This document shows positions 6,435-12,143 of a stretch of DNA of 12,143 bases, in pieces. The DNA is from Bacillota bacterium (GTDB lineage: Bacteria > Bacillota > UBA4882 > UBA8346). The stretch lies in contig JAFABB010000049.1 in assembly GCA_023426245.1 (NCBI GenBank), forward strand, positions 1 through 12,143, in the 5' to 3' direction. Position 1 is the first letter of the stretch; each line of letters starts with the position of its first letter. The notes below the pieces were generated by a model. It was not told the origin of the DNA. It saw only the letters and a list, made by a program, of their open reading frames with translations, and did no database searches. The position numbers and the translations under genes were made by a program.

Positions 6435-7274
6435 ATGTTGGTCACAGAACATATTCGGGAGATGGATGAAAAATTTTACGTATGTACCCATATCCCCATC
6501 CGCTCGGTCGATTTTAATGGAATTCCCATTCATTCCGTGGGATATTCGGAGACCTGGAATGAATTCTATGAAAGTCAGAATATCTTCGAACAAGCAAAAA
6601 AGCAATTGACTGTGCTCCTTAATCCTCATATCGTAACCATCTCTTGTTTGGAACATATTCATTTCACCGCCCGTCCGATCTGCGGTAAAAATATCAACCG
6701 GGGTTTCCATATCATCGGACCCTACAGCTCCCGGCGCGAGACCCCTTTCGACCCAGTCGTATACAAGCCTGCTTGCTGCATCCCCTATTTATGGGAATTA
6801 CTGCGGATCATCGCCGCGGATAGCTTGTACTTTAAACAAAAAACAAAAACCTACTATGAGCAGCCCTATTGCTTATATGTCAAAAAAGCGATCGATTTTA
6901 TGGATGCCCGCTATCATGATCCCATCACTTTGGAGGAGGTATCGCAGTACCTTAAGATCAGTAAATCCTATTTGTGCAATCTGTTTAAAAAAGAAACCGG
7001 AAAGACTTTTTCCCAATTTCTGAATGAATTACGGATTGAGAAAAGCAAAAAAATGTTGATCGAAAAAGACTGGCCGGTATTGGACATTGCCCTTTCCGTC
7101 GGCTTCAACAATCAAAATTATTACAACTTGATTTTCAAAAAACTAACCCATCGCACGCCGCTGGAATTCAGAAAAAGTAGGATGTTCCAAGTTACCGATG
7201 CTTCAATCACCCTTCCTGCTTCTGTTTTCGCCGATGGTCCGGTGAGCAGTCATACTCCAGTCAGCGGTCAATAA
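6435..7274 (+). CDS. AraC-family transcriptional regulator
   Basis: This 279-residue protein is the only plus-strand gene, divergent from the transporter operon. AAAGGAGGG sits a few bases before the ATG, a strong ribosome binding site. Residues 1-140 form a sensor-like region I do not recognise, with several cysteines (C17, C71, C83, C114, C115) and the stretch FHIIGPYSS. Residues 145-250 are a typical AraC DNA-binding domain: first helix-turn-helix near 166-186 (LEEVSQYLKISKSYLCNLFK), second near 213-236 (VLDIALSVGFNNQNYYNLIFKK), and the family ending THRTPLEFRKSR. About 29 residues follow that do not resemble the family and are encoded antisense to the esterase. By position it probably controls this locus in response to iron or a siderophore; that is inference. 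Confidence 0.9.
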   Translation: MLVTEHIREMDEKFYVCTHIPIRSVDFNGIPIHSVGYSETWNEFYESQNIFEQAKKQLTVLLNPHIVTISCLEHIHFTARPICGKNINRGFHIIGPYSSRRETPFDPVVYKPACCIPYLWELLRIIAADSLYFKQKTKTYYEQPYCLYVKKAIDFMDARYHDPITLEEVSQYLKISKSYLCNLFKKETGKTFSQFLNELRIEKSKKMLIEKDWPVLDIALSVGFNNQNYYNLIFKKLTHRTPLEFRKSRMFQVTDASITLPASVFADGPVSSHTPVSGQ

Positions 7275-8897
7275 GATGAGCCCGTCGGCTAATGTGCCGC
7301 GCCAATTTAGGAAATCATGACCGCCGATAAACTCCCGGTAATGTACCGGATAGCCCTTTGCCAGCAAAACATCCCGCAGATAGCGAGTGTTGAAAAGGAT
7401 CGAACGTCCTTTGCCCGTGAGATCGATTTCCCCTGATCCGGCATCCAGATAAAAACGCAATGGCAGCCGGGGACTGCGCGCAAATGATGAAGCGATATAG
7501 TTCGTTTCCCCAGATGGATGAGGGAGTATCTGCCCCGGTTTTTCCGGTAGCCGCCACCAAAAGGAACCGGACTGAGAAAGTACATTACCGAACAGCTCGG
7601 GATATTCCAGGGCAACATAAGCGGAAGCCAGTCCGCCATAGCTGGATCCGGCCAGAATAACGCGGCCGGGATCACCCGTAACACAATAATTTTGTTGTAC
7701 CCAGGGGAGCAGTTCGGTAGCCATAAACTCCGCAAATCGGGGATTGCACGGCAACTGCCTGCTGCGGGCCTCACCCGGCCCATTGCCAATGAACACCCCC
7801 AGTAACGGGGGAATTTCCCCCTCCGCCAGCAGGTTATCCAGAATGGTGGGCGTAGGCACCCGGGTCAGGTACCATTGTTCATCAAATACCAAAAGTAGTC
7901 CGTAAGGTTTTTCCTTCTCTGAATAGCCGTGCGGAGTATAGACGGAAACAAAGCGGTCGTCATTCAATACTTTGCTTTTAAATGGATACCGTTTAAGGAT
8001 TCCTCGGCTGACCTCCCGGCGTTCATCGATCCATGGCTGGGGTGATGCCCCCGGCAGTTCCAGCAACGACATCCCTTCATACTTGCTGATTGCATCGTAG
8101 CAGCGTCGCGGGTTGAGTGGATCGGCTTGGGCCGATACCAAATAGCGCAATTTATGCTCAGCAGGGCTATCGAACTCCGGCTGCGGCAGTAGTGGTGCAT
8201 TCGGCAGCAGCATGTAGGAAAACCGGCCGCAGGACGGCAACTGAATGGTAGTGTACCAAACGTCGGTATCTTCCAGCCGGGTCATAGCATATTCGTTGGG
8301 CAGTGTAGTCCGGAACAACAAACGTACCTGGACGTTACGGGTTTGCTCCGTTCCCCGCCATACAAAGGTACAGCGGGTCAAATGGGGCGACAGCGGGTCT
8401 GTTTCCAAAAGCGGACTGCTCCCGTGGTTCATTTCCTGCCAGAACTCTGCAAGAGCCGCTGCGGGATCAAGTGTCAAATCGGCCCGTAACTTTTGGATCC
8501 GGGTTCCCTCCAAACGGGCCGCCGGGGCGGCTTTAACCCGTTCCTCCAGTGTTGCGATTTCTTTCAGGGCTATAGTATAATTGCCCCTTTCTAAACTACA
8601 GCACTGGGCTTTGAGCTGCACCCGGTATGCGCCTGATTTCTCGGCTACAAAGGCCAAAGAGTACTGACCGTCACTGTCAATCTCGCTACTCCGCAAGGAC
8701 TCGCCCTCGGGATTTAAAATAGTCAAAGAGCCGCGCAGACCGTTTACTTCCAGGAACAGCCAGGCAATCGCCTCACTCTCTAAAGTCAAAGTGTAACACT
8801 GCACTTCATCGCCACCGAGCGTAACGCTGACCGGTGCTCCCGTTTCCAACGGCCATGTCCTGATCATCCGGCCCGTTTGCATATTTTGATAATCCAT
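7203..8897 (-). CDS. Fes-like siderophore esterase with an extra N-terminal beta domain
   Basis: The protein probably hydrolyses an imported ferric tri-catechol ester siderophore in the cytoplasm to free iron. It has 564 residues, well above E. coli Fes (about 400). Residues 1-115 are beta-rich and resemble a PPC (pre-peptidase C-terminal) domain, with LTILNPEGESL, FVAEKSGAYRVQL and GNYTIAL. Residues about 175-290 match the enterochelin esterase N-terminal domain (TFVWRGTEQTRNVQVRLLF). Residues about 300-545 are the alpha/beta-hydrolase esterase: GSSYGG with nucleophile S419, acidic residues near 485-492, and GGHDFLNWR with catalytic H527, very close to the Fes ending. No signal peptide is seen. 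AAGGAGTGATACC before the ATG overlaps the stop of the binding-protein gene, which suggests coupled translation. Confidence 0.9.
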   Translation of the reverse strand: MDYQNMQTGRMIRTWPLETGAPVSVTLGGDEVQCYTLTLESEAIAWLFLEVNGLRGSLTILNPEGESLRSSEIDSDGQYSLAFVAEKSGAYRVQLKAQCCSLERGNYTIALKEIATLEERVKAAPAARLEGTRIQKLRADLTLDPAAALAEFWQEMNHGSSPLLETDPLSPHLTRCTFVWRGTEQTRNVQVRLLFRTTLPNEYAMTRLEDTDVWYTTIQLPSCGRFSYMLLPNAPLLPQPEFDSPAEHKLRYLVSAQADPLNPRRCYDAISKYEGMSLLELPGASPQPWIDERREVSRGILKRYPFKSKVLNDDRFVSVYTPHGYSEKEKPYGLLLVFDEQWYLTRVPTPTILDNLLAEGEIPPLLGVFIGNGPGEARSRQLPCNPRFAEFMATELLPWVQQNYCVTGDPGRVILAGSSYGGLASAYVALEYPELFGNVLSQSGSFWWRLPEKPGQILPHPSGETNYIASSFARSPRLPLRFYLDAGSGEIDLTGKGRSILFNTRYLRDVLLAKGYPVHYREFIGGHDFLNWRGTLADGLILLTADWSMTAHRTIGENRSRKGD

Positions 8898-8901
8898 GGT
8901 A

Positions 8902-9885
8902 TCACTCCTTTTCTTTGGATAATTTGATTACCGCAGCGTTTAAAAACTGGATTTTTCCGCCCAACGCCACTCCCTGGATCAAGGGATCAACCGCATTGAT
9001 GAATATTCGGTGGTTCTTGACCGCCTCCATACTTCGCCAAATCGGATTTTGCTCCATTTCAGCCAGCACTTTGGGATGGGCCGGGCTTTCACTGACAGCA
9101 TATTGCAGAAAAATACAATCAGGGTTCATATCGCTGAATTTTTCCAGCGACATGACTTCCGGCCCTTTGAGCCCTTTAATTTCCTCAGGTGCGGGTAAAC
9201 CTAGTTCTCCGTACAGAATGTCATTAAAAAAAAGTTGTACCGGATATACTAAAATATTGCCGACTCGGATGCGTACCGCTACAACCTTCTTGTTTTTGAT
9301 GCTTTCCGGCAGGCGCTCCCGGGCCGCTGCCGCCTCCCGGCCGTACTTTTCCAAGATTTCCGCCACCCGTCCCTGTTTGCCGGTTAACTCCCCCAGAAAG
9401 CGCACATTGGCTTCAGCATCCGCCGGAAAGTGGGAAATCGGAATGGTCGGAGCTATTTTCCGCAATTGCTCGGTGATGGCCGGCGGAAATTTGTCAGTGC
9501 TGATGATCACATCCGGCTGTATTCTTAAAATAGCTTCCAAATTGGGCTGCATTTTTTCGCCAATCGGTTGGGCGTCTTGGGCAATTTCAGCGAACAACGC
9601 CGGAAAAGTTCCACCAATACTGACCATTCCAACGGGTTTCACCTTCAGCACCAGCAGATCCTCAAGCGCCTCCAAGGCACCCACAACGACAATTCTTTCG
9701 GCTTTGACAGGGAGCAAGTATTCTTTTCCAAGATAGCGAAGAACTCTTCGTTCCGCTCCTTGACGCTCTGCTGCCGCCGGTATCCTGACGGGAGCAGTTT
9801 GACGCGGCTTTAAGGTCATACAGATTCCGAGAACAAGGCCTAAGCCGACTAATATCATAAGGTAGTTGACCCGGATTTTTTTCAT
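8902..9885 (-). CDS. Iron-siderophore substrate-binding protein (periplasmic binding protein class III)
   Basis: This protein would bind the ferric siderophore in the periplasm and hand it to the FecCD importer. The ATG at 9885 (MKKIRVNYL) is chosen because AGGAG lies 8 bases upstream; the frame also opens with TTG at 9903. It has 327 residues. A basic N-terminus and hydrophobic segment (about 8-25) form a signal or anchor. The lipobox-like LGIC (C22) has isoleucine before the cysteine, unlike a standard lipobox, so lipidation is doubtful. The mature part is a Peripla_BP_2-type protein: ERIVVVGALEALEDLLVLKVKPVGM (63-87), NLEAILRIQPDVIIST (115-130) and, near the C-terminus, NPIWRSMEAVKNHRIFIN (280-297). 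It ends 4 bases before the esterase ATG, in one transcript. Confidence 0.9.
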   Translation of the reverse strand: MKKIRVNYLMILVGLGLVLGICMTLKPRQTAPVRIPAAAERQGAERRVLRYLGKEYLLPVKAERIVVVGALEALEDLLVLKVKPVGMVSIGGTFPALFAEIAQDAQPIGEKMQPNLEAILRIQPDVIISTDKFPPAITEQLRKIAPTIPISHFPADAEANVRFLGELTGKQGRVAEILEKYGREAAAARERLPESIKNKKVVAVRIRVGNILVYPVQLFFNDILYGELGLPAPEEIKGLKGPEVMSLEKFSDMNPDCIFLQYAVSESPAHPKVLAEMEQNPIWRSMEAVKNHRIFINAVDPLIQGVALGGKIQFLNAAVIKLSKEKE

Positions 9886-9923
9886 ATAAATTACTCCTCT
9901 CAATCCAGCGCATCTGAAACAAT

Positions 9924-9960
9924 CGATTCAGGCCAACCCATCAAGGATTAGCCTGAATCG
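9924..9960 (-). promoter_or_regulatory. Perfect 10-bp-stem hairpin between receptor and binding-protein genes
   Basis: CGATTCAGGC (9924-9933) pairs exactly with GCCTGAATCG (9951-9960) across a 17-base loop. On the transcript strand the stem is followed by AUUGUUUC, not a true U tract, so it is at best a leaky terminator. It may instead mark a processing or stability element that lets receptor and binding protein be expressed at different levels. Smaller stems lie nearer the receptor stop: GGGAT/ATCCC (9991-9995 with 10000-10004) and CCCG/CGGG (9983-9986 with 9990-9993, which overlaps the first). Confidence 0.6.
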
Positions 9961-10039
9961 CTAACTCTGTTAACCCCCTTAGCCCGATACGGGATAAAAA
10001 TCCCATTAAACCCACAGGTTGGGACAATTCAGCCGTTGT

Positions 10040-12143
10040 TTAGAACTTCATAGTCGCCGACAACTTAACGGTACGAGGGGTTCCTAACGTGGCAAGACCC
10101 TTGTCGGTATAACCTGACCAGTAGTGTTCGTCAAACAGGTTTTCCACGCTGAGCCGGTAGATGACCGGAATTTTATGAATCACGGTCTTGTACCGCACGC
10201 CGATGTCGTAGCGCACCCAGCTCGGTATTTCGAAGGTGTTGGCATTGTCGCCGTATTGGGAACTGGTATATATGGCCCGCAGCGAAAGTGATAAATCCTG
10301 ATTCCAGGGCGTGTCCCACTCGACGCCAGCATTCATCGTCCATTCAGGTACGCCCAACGGCGTGTTGCCGTTATTAGCGACAGTATTGGAGCGGACCAGT
10401 TCGCCATCGGTATAGGCAACGCCGCCCAACAGGCGGAGGTTCTGCGCTATGTTGCCGAAGGTATTCCACTCAATGCCGCGGTTTTTCTGTTCGCCGTCAT
10501 AGGAATAAACGTTGTCAGTAATCATATAACTGGGTATCTTGATTTGGAAAAAGGCCAGCGTATTGATAAAACCTCTCTTGTCCCACTTGACGCCGACTTC
10601 ATGCTGTTTGCTTTTATAAGGCGCCAGTACTTGACCCGCATTGTCGTAGCTCGGTCCCACCACAGTGCCGACGGAAAGCGCTTCAATAAAATTGGCGTAG
10701 AGAGACACCGATTCACCCCACGGTTTGACAATAAGGCCGACCATCGGCGTGTTGGCGTCGGAGTCGTAGTAAGTTGTCGATTTCACCCCGCCGGTGGTAT
10801 CGGTGTTGTAGTAAGCGTAGCTTGTCTGTTCTACATTTTGCCGCCGTATTCCCAAAGTTAACTGGATTTTTTCCTCGTTAAAGGAAAGCGTGTCGGCCAG
10901 GAGGAAACTGGAAAGCTCGGTGACGGCGGTCTTGTTACCCTTTTCCACCGTCAGGCTATTGTAAAGGTCGGCCACCGCAGCCGGGCTATAGATATTCGTT
11001 GCCATATTCAGTGCTGTACTATTATAAGCATTGGAAAAATCTGTATCCTGGAAGTTCGTTCCCAAAACGACCTGGTGCTTTACCGCGCCGGTCTGGTAAG
11101 TACCGCGCAGTCCTATTTCGGAGGCAGTGGCGTCGGTCCAGAAATATTGCTTATAGATGCCCTTGAGAGTGGCCGAGCCATCTGCCTGAAGGTCCTGCAC
11201 ATGATTGCCGTTGATGAAGCCGTGGGCCTCGGCGGATAGTTTGCCAATGCTGGCATAGGCGGTTAAATTGTCCTGGATGTCATATTCGCCTTTAAACAGA
11301 ATCCCTTCATTCCGTGTGGTGCCCGACACCCCTTTGAACAGGTTGGTCGAGCCGTCCGGCGCTTTCACATAGCCGTAGGTGGATAAGTCATACATGGAAA
11401 TAAGACCGCCGTCGTAATTCTCCTCAGTGCTGTATGCGTCCAAGGACAGGCGCCATTTGTCCTTGCGGTAATCCACAGCCAGGGCACCCAGCATTCTTTC
11501 CCTGGACTGGTCGTCGGTTGTGGTATCGCCGTCGGAGTAGGCGCCATTAAAACGGATGCCCCACTCCTTGTTTTCGCCGAAGCGGCGTCCTATGTCGATA
11601 TGGCCGCCGAGCTGGGACGAGGAGGCGTAGCTGGTGGTAAAGTCGGTGATATCCTCCTCGCCGGCCCGTTTGGGCACCAGGTTGATGGCGCCGCCCACCG
11701 AGGTGCTCACGCCGCCGTAGAGAAAGGAACTGGGCCCTTTGAGCACTTCCACCCGCTCCAGAAACTCGACGGGAACCCGATAGTGCGGTGCCAAACCCGA
11801 TATACCGTTAAAATAGAGATACTGATAATTGACCTCCAGACCGCGGATTCTGTAGTTTTCACTGACCTGCCCGCTGGGGGTGGCAACGCGGACGGATGGA
11901 TCGTTGGCAAGCACGTCAAACAAGGTATCTGCCTGCTGGTCTTCCATGGTCTGCTCGGTATAACTGGTGACGTTAAAGGGAGTGTCCATAACATCGTTGT
12001 CGCCCAGTACGCCGACATTGGCGTCGCGAGCCACCTGTTCCTCTTTTGAATCCGTCACTTCCATTTCAGTAACTCCGACTTCGGTAGCGGAATCACTTTT
12101 TGAGGTATCGTCACCGCCGGTATTTTCCTGTGCCGTTGAAAAC
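10040..12143 (-). CDS. TonB-dependent siderophore receptor, partial (5' end outside the window)
   Basis: This outer-membrane beta-barrel imports a ferric siderophore using TonB. The frame is open through the right edge, so the ATG at 12064 is an internal methionine and the signal peptide is missing; 700 residues are visible. From the edge there is an acidic Thr/Ser-rich stretch, then EMEVTDSK (residues 26-33; about 12067-12044), a candidate TonB box. A plug domain follows (about 50-165), with YRIRGLEVNYQYLYFNG, FLERVEVLKGPSSFLYGG and GGAINLVPKRA, typical of the siderophore-receptor family TIGR01783 that includes FhuA, FhuE and FpvA types. The rest is barrel, ending in NLFDEHYWSGYTDKG and GTPRTVKLSATMKF with the terminal aromatic residue expected by the BAM complex. 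Substrate class cannot be fixed from sequence. It is upstream of, and co-oriented with, the binding protein and esterase. Confidence 0.93.
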   Translation of the reverse strand, partial: FSTAQENTGGDDTSKSDSATEVGVTEMEVTDSKEEQVARDANVGVLGDNDVMDTPFNVTSYTEQTMEDQQADTLFDVLANDPSVRVATPSGQVSENYRIRGLEVNYQYLYFNGISGLAPHYRVPVEFLERVEVLKGPSSFLYGGVSTSVGGAINLVPKRAGEEDITDFTTSYASSSQLGGHIDIGRRFGENKEWGIRFNGAYSDGDTTTDDQSRERMLGALAVDYRKDKWRLSLDAYSTEENYDGGLISMYDLSTYGYVKAPDGSTNLFKGVSGTTRNEGILFKGEYDIQDNLTAYASIGKLSAEAHGFINGNHVQDLQADGSATLKGIYKQYFWTDATASEIGLRGTYQTGAVKHQVVLGTNFQDTDFSNAYNSTALNMATNIYSPAAVADLYNSLTVEKGNKTAVTELSSFLLADTLSFNEEKIQLTLGIRRQNVEQTSYAYYNTDTTGGVKSTTYYDSDANTPMVGLIVKPWGESVSLYANFIEALSVGTVVGPSYDNAGQVLAPYKSKQHEVGVKWDKRGFINTLAFFQIKIPSYMITDNVYSYDGEQKNRGIEWNTFGNIAQNLRLLGGVAYTDGELVRSNTVANNGNTPLGVPEWTMNAGVEWDTPWNQDLSLSLRAIYTSSQYGDNANTFEIPSWVRYDIGVRYKTVIHKIPVIYRLSVENLFDEHYWSGYTDKGLATLGTPRTVKLSATMKF

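Noticed and set aside
7307..7789. 160-codon minus-strand open frame inside the esterase gene
   Set aside because: Shifted frame over the catalytic region of the esterase; the catalytic Ser and His motifs are in the other frame.
8915..9736. 273-codon plus-strand open frame
   Set aside because: It lies wholly antisense to the well-supported binding-protein gene, has no ribosome binding site, and its product resembles no family.
9886..9903. TTG start for the binding protein, six codons upstream
   Set aside because: It would place AGGAG inside the gene; the ATG at 9885 has that site at the correct distance and begins a normal signal sequence.
11600..12049. 149-codon plus-strand open frame opposite the receptor
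   Set aside because: Antisense shadow of the plug domain, no ribosome binding site.

Overview
The window looks like the iron-uptake locus of a Gram-negative-type (outer-membrane-bearing) Firmicute, most likely a member of the Negativicutes or a similar diderm Bacillota lineage. This is an inference. It rests on a TonB-dependent outer-membrane receptor with its own TonB-ExbB-ExbD motor, combined with strong AGGAGG-type ribosome binding sites, short ExbB and ExbD proteins and a Firmicute-style AraC regulator. No RNA gene, insertion sequence or CRISPR array was seen.

Layout, right to left, because almost everything is on the minus strand. From 12143 to 10040 lies a TonB-dependent siderophore receptor that runs off the right edge. 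After a 154-bp gap with a strong hairpin come an iron-siderophore substrate-binding protein (9885-8902) and a large Fes-like esterase (8897-7203). An AraC-family regulator (6435-7274) is the only plus-strand gene. Its 3' end overlaps the esterase tail to tail by 72 bp. The 6089-6434 region carries a perfect 28-bp palindrome and separates araC from a tightly packed divergent operon: FecCD permease 1, FecCD permease 2, ABC ATPase, an unlisted 48-codon small ORF, tonB, exbB and exbD. After a 248-bp gap comes an AIM24/TIGR00266-family protein (969-196), followed by nested hairpins and a 21-bp tandem repeat near the left edge.

The genes describe a complete import route. The receptor takes up a ferric siderophore using energy from TonB-ExbB-ExbD. 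The binding protein passes it to the two-permease, one-ATPase importer. The esterase then cleaves the siderophore in the cytoplasm to release iron. AraC probably senses iron or the siderophore. No siderophore biosynthesis gene is visible, so use of siderophores made by others is possible.

Points of most interest are the 28-bp palindrome, which is not a recognisable Fur box, the 48-aa ORF between the ATPase and tonB, the extra N-terminal beta domain on the esterase, the antisense overlap of araC with the esterase, and the mutually exclusive hairpins after the AIM24 gene. I found no clearly new system; most of the window is a recognisable siderophore uptake locus with several unusual details.
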